Below are positions 1 through 7,310 of a DNA stretch of 20,743 bases, piece after piece. Numbering within the stretch: position 1 is the stretch's first letter; the number at the start of each line of letters is the position of its first letter. Under the pieces are notes generated by a model that saw only the letters and a program-made list of their open reading frames with translations, was not told the DNA's origin and made no database searches. The DNA comes from Streptomyces violaceorubidus (GTDB lineage: Bacteria > Actinomycetota > Actinomycetes > Streptomycetales > Streptomycetaceae), in the NCBI RefSeq assembly GCF_000717995.1, contig NZ_JODM01000053.1:1-20743 (forward strand), written 5' to 3'. Both the position numbers and the translations under genes were made by a program.

Positions 1-85
1 TGACACCACCCCCCAGGTCATCCGTTCGACAGGGGGCAACAGTCATGCCGGGCCCGGAGGCCAACGGCCCTCTTGCAGGACCGCG

Positions 86-317
86 AAAAAGATAACGGGC
101 GCCGAAGTCGTCGGCAAGGGAGCGATGAGCGGCCTGAGGTTCGCTGAAACCGCGGTCGCCGACGGTCCAGCGGGCCCTGTTCCACGCCGGGATCGTGGCC
201 GAGACCTCCGGACAGGGACACGTGCTGAAGCTGCTGCCTCCGCTCACGATGTCACTCACCGAATGGAAGCAGGTGGCGGACGTTCTCGGCGACGCCGTCC
301 TCCACACCGTGCGTTGA
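86..317 (+). pseudogene. Remnant of class III (PLP-dependent) aminotransferase, C-terminal end only, frameshifted
   Basis: Two adjacent reading frames together give the typical end of a class III aminotransferase. One frame (about 86-163) reads GAEVVGKGAMSGLRFAE, the small-domain strand that in the family is like 'RGxGLMxGLEF'. A second frame (about 165-317) reads ALFHAGIVAETSGQGHVLKL followed by LPPLTMS and a stop at 315-317, matching the family's closing 'ETSG..G.V.KLLPPLTI' segment. The second frame has an in-frame stop at 135-137, so the two halves cannot be translated together without a frameshift. The catalytic lysine and the rest of the fold (more than 300 residues) are absent, and nothing recognisable precedes it in 1-85. 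The substrate cannot be told from this piece; an ornithine, GABA or diaminobutyrate type is possible. The family call is fairly secure and the gene is dead. Confidence 0.6.
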
Positions 318-364
318 GGGCAGACATGCCAGTCCCTCGCAGAAGCCCACCCCATCAAGGCACC

Positions 365-420
365 TACGACATGCGGGAGATCGTGCACGCGATCCTCTAC
401 CGGGGGCGGACCGGCTGCCC
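365..420 (+). pseudogene. Short remnant of an IS5-type transposase N-terminus
   Basis: The frame reads YDMREIVHAILYRGRTGC. This resembles the conserved N-terminal helix of IS5-family (IS4/IS5 superfamily) transposases, usually 'R.LREI.NAILY..RTGC.WR.LP'. The expected tryptophan and 'LPHDFPPW' continuation is missing: after the TGC codon the frame runs into unrelated sequence. No DDE catalytic core, terminal inverted repeats or target duplication can be seen, so this is a scar of a former insertion rather than a mobile element. About 18 residues support the call. Confidence 0.4.
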
Positions 421-586
421 GACCGGCTCCCGGCCGTCGCGCCGGAACTGCCCGAGCATCCGGGCCGCCCCCGCATCCTCGCCGCCTTTCCACCACGCGA
501 CCGAGCCGCCACGGGCCGAGGACGTCTGCGCAGCCCTCGGCCACGCACTGCTGCCGAAGAACGTCGAAGGCACCCGTAAGGGCGGG
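421..586 (+). pseudogene. Frameshifted fragment of an unrecognised actinobacterial protein ('LPKNVEGTR' motif)
   Basis: One frame (421-489) reads like protein: LPAVAPELPEHPGRPRILAAF. At 487-490 one extra C appears to shift it into the next frame, which continues coherently as HHATEPPRAEDVCAALGHAL and then LPKNVEGTRKGG before losing coherence. The second part has the look of a small winged-helix or HTH segment (RAEDVCAAL...LPKNVEGTR), the sort of short domain found in Streptomyces hypothetical proteins. I cannot name the family. Its position directly after a transposase scar suggests a degraded insertion-rich patch. No start codon or ribosome binding site is evident, so it is probably not expressed as a functional protein. 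Confidence 0.35.
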
Positions 587-618
587 CACGTCAGCCAACT
601 CTGCTGTCGCGCCCGCCC
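580..618 (-). terminator. Stem-loop terminator candidate for the sugar operon
   Basis: GGGCGGGC (580-587) is exactly complementary to GCCCGCCC (611-618). Inside, CG/CG and CAGC (592-595)/GCTG (603-606) extend the pairing to roughly 14 base pairs across two single mismatches, closing a 7-base loop (596-602). It lies 20 bases beyond the stop codon of the last operon gene, which reads leftwards into it. There is no clear U-run, which is common for Streptomyces terminators. Confidence 0.6.
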
Positions 619-637
619 GCACCTTGTACGACCTGAC

Positions 638-1477
638 CTACTTGACCGACCCCGCCATGACGCCTTGGACGAAGTACCGCTGGAACGCGAAGAACACCAC
701 CAGCGGAACCACCAGGGACACGAACGCACCCGGTGCCAGTACGTCGATGTTGCTGCCGAACTGGCGTATCTGGGACTGAAGTTGCACGGTCAGCGGTTGC
801 GAGGAACTGTCCGCGAACAGAAGGGCCACCAGCATGTCGTTCCACACCCACAGGAACTGGAAGATGGCGAGACTGGCGATGGCCGGCCGGCCCACCGGCA
901 GGACCAACTGGACGAAGATGCGCCACTCGCTTCCGCCGTCCATGCGCGCGGCCTCTAGCATCTCCTTGGGCATCTCGGCGAAGTAGTTCCGCAGGAGGAA
1001 GACGGCGAAAGGCAGGCCGTAGGCGACGTGGAACAGCACCACGCCAGGGATGGTCCCGAACAGTCCCAGTTGTCCGAACAGCTTGGCCACCGGCAGGAGG
1101 CCGAGCTGCACCGGCACCACCAGGAGCGCCACGACGACCAGGAAGATGCCGTCCCGGCCCGGGAAGTCGAGCCAGGCGAAGGCGTACGCCGCGAGCGCCG
1201 CCACGACCACTACCAGGAACGTCGTCGGAACCGAGATGAGCACCGTGTTCCACAGCGCCTGCGTCATACCGGAGTTCTTCAGCAGCGCCGTGTAGTTGTC
1301 GAAGGAGATCTGGCTGGGGCTGGCGAAGACGGTCCACCATCCGCCCTTCGCCGTGTCCTGGGACGACCGCAGGGACGAGATCAGAAGTCCCGCCAGCGGG
1401 GTGAGCCAGACCAGGCCGGTGACCACGAGGAATGCCTGGACCGCACCGTTGCCCAGCCCGCGCCGGATCGCGTTCAT
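638..1477 (-). CDS. Sugar ABC transporter permease, MalG type (279 aa)
   Basis: Second inner-membrane subunit of a carbohydrate (CUT1-type) ABC importer, forming half of the sugar channel. About six hydrophobic segments are visible, roughly at residues 12-34, 74-100, 110-130, 142-163, 198-221 and 248-268. The cytoplasmic EAA loop that docks the ATPase is clear at about 174-194 (EAARMDGGSEWRIF). Length and layout are normal for MalG-like permeases. The start is the ATG at 1475-1477, preceded by GAAGGAG and overlapping the stop of the upstream permease gene by four bases (ATGA), which indicates translational coupling. The open frame continues upstream to 1906, but that part is only the shadow of the neighbouring gene. 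It is the last gene of the operon and is followed by the stem-loop at 580-618. The sugar is inferred from the operon's alpha-glucosidase. Confidence 0.93.
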   Translation of the reverse strand: MNAIRRGLGNGAVQAFLVVTGLVWLTPLAGLLISSLRSSQDTAKGGWWTVFASPSQISFDNYTALLKNSGMTQALWNTVLISVPTTFLVVVVAALAAYAFAWLDFPGRDGIFLVVVALLVVPVQLGLLPVAKLFGQLGLFGTIPGVVLFHVAYGLPFAVFLLRNYFAEMPKEMLEAARMDGGSEWRIFVQLVLPVGRPAIASLAIFQFLWVWNDMLVALLFADSSSQPLTVQLQSQIRQFGSNIDVLAPGAFVSLVVPLVVFFAFQRYFVQGVMAGSVK

Positions 1478-2841
1478 CGCTGACTCCTTCGGAAGCGGCG
1501 GACGTTGAAGATCATGGCAGGGACGACCAGCAGCAGCAGCAGGACGCCCAGTGCGCTGCCGAGGCCCTGGTTGTTGCCTCCGCCGAAGGACACCAGCCAC
1601 ATCTGCGTCGCGAGAACCGTCGCATCCTCCTGCACCGGGCCGGGAGCGATGATGTAGACCAGGTCGAAGACCTTCATGACGTTGATGACCAGGGTCACGA
1701 AGACCACGGTCAGCACGGGTGCCAGCAGCGGCACCGTGATGCGCCGGAAGATCTGCCACTCGTTGGCGCCGTCCATCCGTGCCGCCTCCAGGGTCTCCCG
1801 AGGCAGCGCCGCGAGTCCGGCCCCGATCAGGACCATGGCGAAGCCGGTCCAGATCCACAGGTAGGCACCGATGATGGCCGGCGTCACGAGGGCGGGTCCC
1901 AGCCATGACACACCCCCGTAGGGCTGCGCGAAGTTCGAGGCGGGCAGTACGACCGTGTAGCTGCCGGACTTGAGGCCCGGAAAGCGGAACGAGCCGTCGG
2001 AGGCCGTGGTCGTGCTCGCGGCCGTTCGCCCGTCGGGGTCGACGGCCTCGACCCGCATCTTCGGCAGTCCGCTCTCGCCCCGGTCGACCCTGCCCTGCTC
2101 ACCTCCTCCGCCGGGTGTGAAGTCCAGGTAGACGACTCCACTGACCTCGTCGGCCGCGGCGGCACGGTGGGCTGCCGGGTAGGCGGGCCGCGCGCCGCCG
2201 GGTACGTCGTCCGGGGCGACGCCCACCATGCCGAAGCTCACGGACGCGCCGGGCGACACGCGCTCACTGGTGCGGTACGAGCCGTCCGGGCTCGCGGTGA
2301 GTCCGTGTTCCTCGCGTGCCCGGGCGGTCGGGTACTCGGAGGTGCCCTTGAAGGCGTCGTGCACGCTGACGACCGCCGCGTTGAGCACACCCTTCGAAGG
2401 GTCCTCGTCGTAGGCGAGGCGGAAGATGATGCCCGCGGCAAGGAACGACACGGCCATCGGCATGAACAGCAGGAGCTTGAAGGCCGTCGCCCAACGGACC
2501 TTCTCCACCAGTACGGCCAGGATGAGGCCGAGTCCGGTCAGCAGGGTCGGTGCCACGACGACCCAGATGGCGGTGTTCCGTACGGCCTTGAGGGTCGCCG
2601 GGTCGCGGAACATCTCCGTGTAGTTGTCGACGCCCACGAACTGCGACCCCGAAGCGTCGAAGAAGCTGCGGCCGACGGAGAACAGCACGGGGTAGACGAC
2701 GAGGGCACCCAGCAGGAGCAGCGCGGGAAAGGCGAAGACCACGGCGATCGCGCGGGCTCGACGGCGTGAGCGTCGGGCCCGCTCGGCGGCGCCCGGCTGA
2801 GGCGTCGGGGTGATGGTCTCTTGGACCAGGGTGACGGTCAT
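1474..2841 (-). CDS. Sugar ABC transporter permease, MalF type, with large Cna-B-like extracytoplasmic insert (455 aa)
   Basis: First membrane subunit of the CUT1 importer. Hydrophobic segments lie at about 31-54, 90-112 and 121-142, and then from about 312 to the C-terminus (near 315-340, 370-390 and 428-446). The EAA loop is at about 351-372 (EAARMDGANEWQIF). Usual length is about 300 residues; the excess is one insert at about 143-308, between the third and fourth membrane segments. Its second half (about 231-303) reads like a prealbumin-type or Cna-B repeat: a VSGVVYLDF strand, PKMRVEAVDPDGRT, DGSFRFPGLKSGSYTVVLP. E. coli MalF carries its maltose-binding-protein-contacting P2 loop at the equivalent place, so a docking role for the binding protein is a reasonable inference. 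The ATG at 2839-2841 follows AAGGG, six bases after the binding-protein stop. Confidence 0.92.
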   Translation of the reverse strand: MTVTLVQETITPTPQPGAAERARRSRRRARAIAVVFAFPALLLLGALVVYPVLFSVGRSFFDASGSQFVGVDNYTEMFRDPATLKAVRNTAIWVVVAPTLLTGLGLILAVLVEKVRWATAFKLLLFMPMAVSFLAAGIIFRLAYDEDPSKGVLNAAVVSVHDAFKGTSEYPTARAREEHGLTASPDGSYRTSERVSPGASVSFGMVGVAPDDVPGGARPAYPAAHRAAAADEVSGVVYLDFTPGGGGEQGRVDRGESGLPKMRVEAVDPDGRTAASTTTASDGSFRFPGLKSGSYTVVLPASNFAQPYGGVSWLGPALVTPAIIGAYLWIWTGFAMVLIGAGLAALPRETLEAARMDGANEWQIFRRITVPLLAPVLTVVFVTLVINVMKVFDLVYIIAPGPVQEDATVLATQMWLVSFGGGNNQGLGSALGVLLLLLVVPAMIFNVRRFRRSQR

Positions 2842-2847
2842 GGTGTG

Positions 2848-4179
2848 TCAGCCCTTGTACGCCTTGGCCGCTGCGGCTTCCAGCTTCGCGGCGGTCGCCT
2901 TGGGGTCGGACGGGTCACGGAGGAAGTCCTGGAGGAGCTTCCACTCCCCCGCGCCCTTGGTGCCGCCGAAGGCCGCGGGCGCCTGGTCGGACATGTCGAA
3001 GCGGACGGAGTCGCCGGCGTCGATGAGGGACTTCGCGGTGGCGCGCGTGACGTCGTCGCCGTAGGAGTCCAGAGGAAGGTTCTTGTTGGGGGACAGATAG
3101 CCGCCGGCCTTCGCCCAGACGGCGGATGCCTCGGGGGTGGCGAGGTATTCGAGCAGCTTCATGCCGGCCTTGGCGTTCTTGCCGTCCTTGAGGACGACCG
3201 CGGCGTCACCGCCGCTGACGACGGGGGCCGTACCGGCGCCCACGGCCGGGAAGGGGAAGAAGTTCGCGTCCTTGCCGATGGACCTGCCGAACTGGTCGCG
3301 GGCCACACCGGCGACGAAGTCACCCTCGTACACCATGCCGGCTTCGGGCTTCGGGCCGAACACCTTCTCCACCGAACCGGGGAAGTCGGTGTTGAGAGCC
3401 TCCTTCTGGCCGCCGGCTATCAGCTCCTTGTCCTTGAAGAGCTTGCCGAGCGTGGTGAGCGTGTCGACGACCGTCGGGTCGGTCCACTTCAGCTTGTGCG
3501 CGGCGAGGGCGTCGTACTTCTGGGGGCCGGCCTGGGAGAGGTAGACGTTCTCGAACCAGTCGGTCAGGGTCCATCCGTCCTGCCCGGCGACGGAGAACGC
3601 GGCGAGACCCGAGTCGGAGACGGTCTGTCCGACCTTGAGCAGGTCGTCGTAGGAGGTGGGGGGCTTGACGCCGGCCTGGCTGAAGGCGTCGGGGCTGTAC
3701 CAGACCGTCGACTTGTGTGCGGCCTTGAAGTAGAGGCCGTAGAGCGTGTCGTCGACGCTGCCGTACTTCTTCCACACGGGTGCGTAGCCGGCGTCGACCG
3801 ACTTCTCGGCGGCGGCCGACAGCGGGGTGAGCCAGCCCTGCTTGGCGAACTGCTGGAGCACGCCGACCTGCGGGACCATCACCACGTCGGGAGCGTTGCC
3901 TCCCTCGATCTTGCTGCCGACCACGGTGGAGACGTTGTCGCCGGTGGACACGAACTGCGTCTTGGCTCCGGTCTTCTCGCTGAAGGCGTCCAGCACCTTC
4001 TGGAAGTTCTTCTGCTCGGTGCCGGACCAGACACCGGCGACGGTGACCGTCTGCCCGTCGAGCGCCATGTCGCCGCCGCCTGCCGTGACGGGGCCGCTGT
4101 CGCCGCCGCAGGCGGTCGCGCCGAGAGCGAGGGTGAGCGCCGTGCAGCTCATGATCAGGGTGGTGCGTCGTCGCATCAT
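2848..4179 (-). CDS. Extracellular solute-binding lipoprotein of the alpha-glucoside ABC importer (443 aa)
   Basis: Family 1 extracellular solute-binding protein that captures sugar outside the membrane for the two permeases encoded just downstream. The N-terminus is a lipoprotein signal: MMRRR, a hydrophobic stretch, then ALGATAC with the likely lipidated cysteine at residue 24. The mature part shows the usual periplasmic-binding pattern: an opening strand GQTVTVAGVWSGTEQKNF, APDVVMVPQVGVLQQFAKQG, and a late domain with GGDAAVVLKDGKNAKAGMKL and LEYLATPEASAVWAK. Length is normal for alpha-glucoside or maltose binders (AglE/MalE-like). The start chosen is the ATG at 4177-4179, with GAAGGGA about eight bases before it. 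The open frame upstream to 4560 lies inside the glucosidase gene and is a shadow. It lies 40 bases after the glucosidase stop and six before the permease, so it belongs to one operon. Confidence 0.93.
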   Translation of the reverse strand: MMRRRTTLIMSCTALTLALGATACGGDSGPVTAGGGDMALDGQTVTVAGVWSGTEQKNFQKVLDAFSEKTGAKTQFVSTGDNVSTVVGSKIEGGNAPDVVMVPQVGVLQQFAKQGWLTPLSAAAEKSVDAGYAPVWKKYGSVDDTLYGLYFKAAHKSTVWYSPDAFSQAGVKPPTSYDDLLKVGQTVSDSGLAAFSVAGQDGWTLTDWFENVYLSQAGPQKYDALAAHKLKWTDPTVVDTLTTLGKLFKDKELIAGGQKEALNTDFPGSVEKVFGPKPEAGMVYEGDFVAGVARDQFGRSIGKDANFFPFPAVGAGTAPVVSGGDAAVVLKDGKNAKAGMKLLEYLATPEASAVWAKAGGYLSPNKNLPLDSYGDDVTRATAKSLIDAGDSVRFDMSDQAPAAFGGTKGAGEWKLLQDFLRDPSDPKATAAKLEAAAAKAYKG

Positions 4180-4219
4180 CGTTGATGTCCCTTCGATAAC
4201 TGTGTTGCTTCGGAGAACG

Positions 4220-5836
4220 TCAGAGACCGTTGATCCACCAGGCGGCTGTCGAGCCGGGGAGCACGTCGGCCGGGCAGGGGCCGCTGGACAGCAGGGGGGT
4301 ACCGGATACAGGAGCGGGGGTGGGCGCCGTGCCGAAGTTGACGGCGCAGACGAGGCCGTCGCCTCGGACGAAGGCGAGCACACCGGGCGGGGTGTCCAGC
4401 CAGGTGAGCATTCCGTCGTGCAACTGGGCGAGGGAGGACCGCAGTTGCAGACCGTCGCGGTACAGGTGCCAGAAGGAGCGGGTGTCGGCGAGGGCGCGGT
4501 CGGTGGCGTACTCGGCGAAGTACTCCGGCTGGGGCAGCCAGGGCTTGGCTCTGCCGTCACCGGTGGTGAAGCCGAACGGGGAGGCCTGTCCCGACCAGGG
4601 CAGTGGCACGCGACAGCCGTCGCGGACGCGGGCGCGGCTGCCGGTGCGGCGGAATATGGGGTCGGTGAGCACGTCGTCGGGCAGGTCCACGACCTCGGGC
4701 AGGCCCAGTTCCTCGCCCTGGTAGATGTAGGCGGCTCCGGGGAGCGCCAGCATCAGCAGTGCGGCGGCGCGGGCTCGGGCCGGGCCGAGTCCGCTGCCCT
4801 CGACAGTGGGTTCGCCGTAGCGGGTGACGGTGCGCACCTGGTCGTGGTTGTTGAGCACCCAGGTGACGGTGGAACCGGTCCCGGCGATGTCCGCCATGGC
4901 CTCGGAGATGACCTTGCGGAACGCGTCCGCCTCCCAGGGGGCGCTCAGGAGGTCGAAGAAGAAGGCCTGGTGGAGTTCGTCGGAGCGTACGTACTGGGCG
5001 TGTTCGCGGGCGTTGGGCACGGAGACCTCACCCACCAGGAGGCGCTCGACGCCGTCGCGCGCCGCGTACTCCTCGCAGACGGCCCGCCAGTGCCTCCAGA
5101 CGTCGTGCACTTCGGGCTGGTTCCAGGCCAAGGGGTTGACCGAATCGCGGGTGCGGGCGTCCGCCTCGGGGTCCGGGGAGTCGGGCAGGTCGACGTGCTT
5201 GAAGAGGCCGGCGGCGACATCGATGCGGAAGCCGTCGACGCCGCGGTCGAGCCAGAAGCGGAGCACACGGTCGAACTCGGCCGCGGTCTCGGGATTGCGC
5301 CAGTTCCAGTCGGGCTGCTCGGGCGTGAACATGTGTAGGTACCACTGACCGGGGCGACCGTCCGTCTCGGTGATCCGGGTCCAGGCCGGTCCGCCGAACA
5401 TGGCATGCCAGTTGTTGGGTGGTTCGGAACCGTCCGGGCCACGGCCGTCGGCGAAGTGGAACCTGGCCCGTTCGGGACTGCCGGGCTCCGCGGCGAGCGC
5501 CGCCTGGAACCACGGGTGGTCCGAGGAGCAGTGGTTGGGCACGATGTCGAGCAGGACGCGAATGCCGAGCCGATGGGCGGCTTCCGTCAGGTGATCGAAC
5601 TCGGCGAGGTCGCCGAAGGTGGGGTCGACGTCGCAGTAGTCGGCGACGTCGTATCCGTGGTCGTGCTGCGGCGAGGGGTAGAAGGGGCTCAGCCAGATCC
5701 CGTCCACGCCGAGCTTCTTCAGGTAAGGCAGACCGGCCCTGACTCCGGCGAGGTCGCCGATCCCGTCTCCGGTGCTGTCCAAAAAGCTACGGACGTACAC
5801 CTGGTAGATGACCGCGTCTCGCCACCAACGGTGCAT
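4220..5836 (-). CDS. Alpha-glucosidase, glycoside hydrolase family 13 (538 aa)
   Basis: Hydrolyses alpha-linked glucosides, probably maltose-type or other short alpha-glucosides brought in by the linked importer. No signal peptide is visible, so it acts in the cytoplasm. GH13 signatures, numbered from the chosen start: WWRDAVIYQVYVRSF at the N-terminus; DIVPNH at about 97-102; GFRID with nucleophile D206; VGEV with acid/base E270; NNHD with transition-state D332. A small C-terminal beta domain follows. Full length matches oligo-alpha-glucosidases of the GH13_23/30 kind; trehalose or isomaltose specificity cannot be excluded. Start choice: the frame could begin at 5878, but that ATG has no ribosome binding site and sits at the predicted transcription start of the promoter at 5881-5911. 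The ATG at 5834-5836 has a weak GGG six bases upstream and gives the family's normal N-terminus. It is the first gene of the four-gene operon. Confidence 0.93.
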   Translation of the reverse strand: MHRWWRDAVIYQVYVRSFLDSTGDGIGDLAGVRAGLPYLKKLGVDGIWLSPFYPSPQHDHGYDVADYCDVDPTFGDLAEFDHLTEAAHRLGIRVLLDIVPNHCSSDHPWFQAALAAEPGSPERARFHFADGRGPDGSEPPNNWHAMFGGPAWTRITETDGRPGQWYLHMFTPEQPDWNWRNPETAAEFDRVLRFWLDRGVDGFRIDVAAGLFKHVDLPDSPDPEADARTRDSVNPLAWNQPEVHDVWRHWRAVCEEYAARDGVERLLVGEVSVPNAREHAQYVRSDELHQAFFFDLLSAPWEADAFRKVISEAMADIAGTGSTVTWVLNNHDQVRTVTRYGEPTVEGSGLGPARARAAALLMLALPGAAYIYQGEELGLPEVVDLPDDVLTDPIFRRTGSRARVRDGCRVPLPWSGQASPFGFTTGDGRAKPWLPQPEYFAEYATDRALADTRSFWHLYRDGLQLRSSLAQLHDGMLTWLDTPPGVLAFVRGDGLVCAVNFGTAPTPAPVSGTPLLSSGPCPADVLPGSTAAWWINGL

Positions 5837-5880
5837 GTTCAACCCATTGCCTGTCTCTGGTGCCTGGTGGTTATGCATGC

Positions 5881-5911
5881 ATGTTAAGTAGGCGTGTCAG
5901 GAAGGTGTCAA
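5881..5911 (-). promoter_or_regulatory. Candidate sigma70/HrdB-type promoter of the alpha-glucoside operon
   Basis: Read on the minus strand there is a perfect TTGACA (5906-5911). A TAACAT (5881-5886) lies 19 bases downstream, with a CTTAAC alternative at 17-base spacing. Transcription would begin near 5875, upstream of the chosen glucosidase start. The ten-base palindrome ATGCATGCAT (5873-5882) overlaps the -10/+1 region and could be an operator. The spacing is not ideal, so the exact -10 is uncertain. Confidence 0.5.
5894..5910. promoter_or_regulatory. Direct repeat GTGTCA/GTGTCA inside the operon promoter (possible operator)
   Basis: GTGTCA occurs at 5894-5899 and again at 5905-5910, eleven bases apart (about one helical turn), directly overlapping the -35 box and spacer. 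This is a plausible site for a sugar-responsive repressor, but no regulator for this operon is encoded in the window and the repeat is short. Confidence 0.3.
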
Positions 5912-5988
5912 TGGTCAGTTGCCGAAAGGCTGATAACATGGTGGTTTTACACGCATATTTCGACCCAGCAGTCGGACGCGGCGAGGCT

Positions 5989-6015
5989 CTCAACTACCTA
6001 ACAGGTATGTATGAG
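5989..6015 (-). terminator. Weak stem-loop after the orphan binding-protein gene
   Basis: TACCT (5995-5999) and AGGTA (6003-6007) pair around a three-base loop. CTCA (5989-5992) and TGAG (6012-6015) could close a lower stem across an internal loop. It starts eight bases past the stop of the minus-strand gene ending at 6023. The stem is short and AT-containing, so it may be a weak terminator or a protein-binding site for the next operon. Confidence 0.3.
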
Positions 6016-6022
6016 TCCGCCG

Positions 6023-7291
6023 TCAGCGTGTGGGGATGGCGGCCAACTCCCGCGTCAGCCGCTCGACCGCCGCCCCGGACGACTGATGCCCGGTCAACAC
6101 GTCGTGCACCACTGCCTGCACCACCAGGCTGACCTGCTCGTAGCGGGGGCTTTTGGGACGTGGAGCGGCGGACAGAACGCTCGCGCGCAGAATGGGCAGG
6201 TAGGGGAACCGCTTCACCAGGTCCGGTTGCTCGTAGAGGGACGCCCGTACCGGAGGCAGAGCTCCGCGCGTGAGTACTTGCCGTTGTACCGGCTCGCTGG
6301 TCAGGTACGCGATGAGGCGAGCGGCGGAATCGGGGTGCCGCGCGTGGGTGCTGATGGCCAGGTCGGAGCCGCCGAGCACGCTGGTGCCCTGCCCGTCCCG
6401 TCCCGGCAGGCGCACGACCCCGATCTTCCCGGCGACGGGAGAACCCGGGGCCGAGGCGACGGCGTAGGCGTAGGCCCAGTTGCGCAGGAAGAGAAGCCTG
6501 CCCTCCTGGAACGCCTGCTTCGATTCCTCCTCCTTGTACGACAGGGCCGACTTCGGGATCCAGCCCTCCCGGACGCCGCGTGCGAGGAATTCGAGCCCCT
6601 CTCGGGCTGCCGCCGAGTTCACCGTCACCCGATCGCCCTCGTCCCCGAGGATGGTGCCGCCGGCGGAGTAGATCGCCTCGGTGGCGTTGACGGTCAGGCC
6701 CTCGTAGGGGAAGAGCTGACCGGCGTACCCGTGAAGTCCGTATTTCGGCGCGATGGTCTTGGCGGCCCGCTCCAGCTCGTCCCAGGTACGCGGTGGCGGC
6801 ACACCCTCCTTGTCCAGGATGTCCTTGCGATACAGCAACAACCCGGCGTTGGTGACGTACGGCACCGCGTACAACCGTCCGTCGTAGGTCGCGCTGTCCA
6901 CGACGGGTCGCAGGAAGGTGCCAAGCGCGAAGCGATCGCGCTCCAGCGGCCGTATCCATCCCGCCGCCGCGAACTCCGACGTCCAGGTGACGTCGATGTT
7001 GAGGACGTCGAACCGGTTGCGGTCCCGGTCGCGCAGGTCGGTGACCATCTGCGCGTGCGTCTCGTCGGCGGAGTCGGGCAGCTCGACCAGTGTCACCCGC
7101 TCCCGCGGATGCGTACGGTTCCACCCGTCCAGCACGGTGCCCAGGTACCCGGTGAGATCTCCGGCCGTCGCGAGAGTCAGCGGACCTCTGCCCTGGCCGT
7201 CGCCCTCGGCGACCCGGGCCGAGGGGCCGCACCCGGCGAGCACGAGCCCGAGGACGAGGAGGCCCCTGCCGGCGGCTCGGATCCACCGCAT
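6023..7291 (-). CDS. Orphan extracellular sugar-binding lipoprotein, LpqY/ThuE-like (422 aa)
   Basis: Family 1 extracellular solute-binding protein. The start is the ATG at 7289-7291, with a strong GGGAGGG just upstream; the open frame reaches 7411, but the extra part has no ribosome binding site and lacks a signal peptide. A textbook lipobox (LVLAGC) places the lipidated cysteine at residue 21. Visible family features are DVLNIDVTWTSEFAAAGWI (very like trehalose-binding LpqY/ThuE proteins), YAVPYVTNAGLLLYRKDIL, PPRTWDELERAAKTI, and the late GGSDLAISTHARHPDSAARL segment. These suggest binding of a di- or oligosaccharide, perhaps trehalose or another alpha-glucoside; that is inferred from family resemblance. 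Unlike the other binding-protein gene it has no permease of its own beside it. It lies upstream of and on the same strand as the glucosidase operon, 186 bases away, so it may feed the same permeases or be a remnant of a second system. Confidence 0.9.
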   Translation of the reverse strand: MRWIRAAGRGLLVLGLVLAGCGPSARVAEGDGQGRGPLTLATAGDLTGYLGTVLDGWNRTHPRERVTLVELPDSADETHAQMVTDLRDRDRNRFDVLNIDVTWTSEFAAAGWIRPLERDRFALGTFLRPVVDSATYDGRLYAVPYVTNAGLLLYRKDILDKEGVPPPRTWDELERAAKTIAPKYGLHGYAGQLFPYEGLTVNATEAIYSAGGTILGDEGDRVTVNSAAAREGLEFLARGVREGWIPKSALSYKEEESKQAFQEGRLLFLRNWAYAYAVASAPGSPVAGKIGVVRLPGRDGQGTSVLGGSDLAISTHARHPDSAARLIAYLTSEPVQRQVLTRGALPPVRASLYEQPDLVKRFPYLPILRASVLSAAPRPKSPRYEQVSLVVQAVVHDVLTGHQSSGAAVERLTRELAAIPTR

Positions 7292-7310
7292 CGGTCCCTC
7301 CCTGCGCAAC

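Noticed and set aside
72..78. CTTGCAG, a half-site like those bound by Streptomyces MalR
   Set aside because: It is a single copy inside the pseudogene patch, far from the operon promoter and without a partner half-site.
125..958. Plus-strand frame of 277 codons
   Set aside because: It joins fragments of three decayed genes and then runs antisense through the MalG-type permease; there is no coherent protein.
1478..1906. Upstream extension of the MalG-type permease
   Set aside because: It lies within the other permease gene. The ATG at 1477 has a GAAGGAG site and an ATGA overlap, and gives the normal family length.
2821..4185. Plus-strand frame of 454 codons
   Set aside because: It is antisense to the binding-protein gene, lacks family features and has Val/Gly/Asp-rich shadow composition.
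4180..4560. Upstream extension of the sugar-binding lipoprotein
   Set aside because: It lies in the glucosidase gene. The lipoprotein signal starts only at 4179, where a GAAGGGA site is present.
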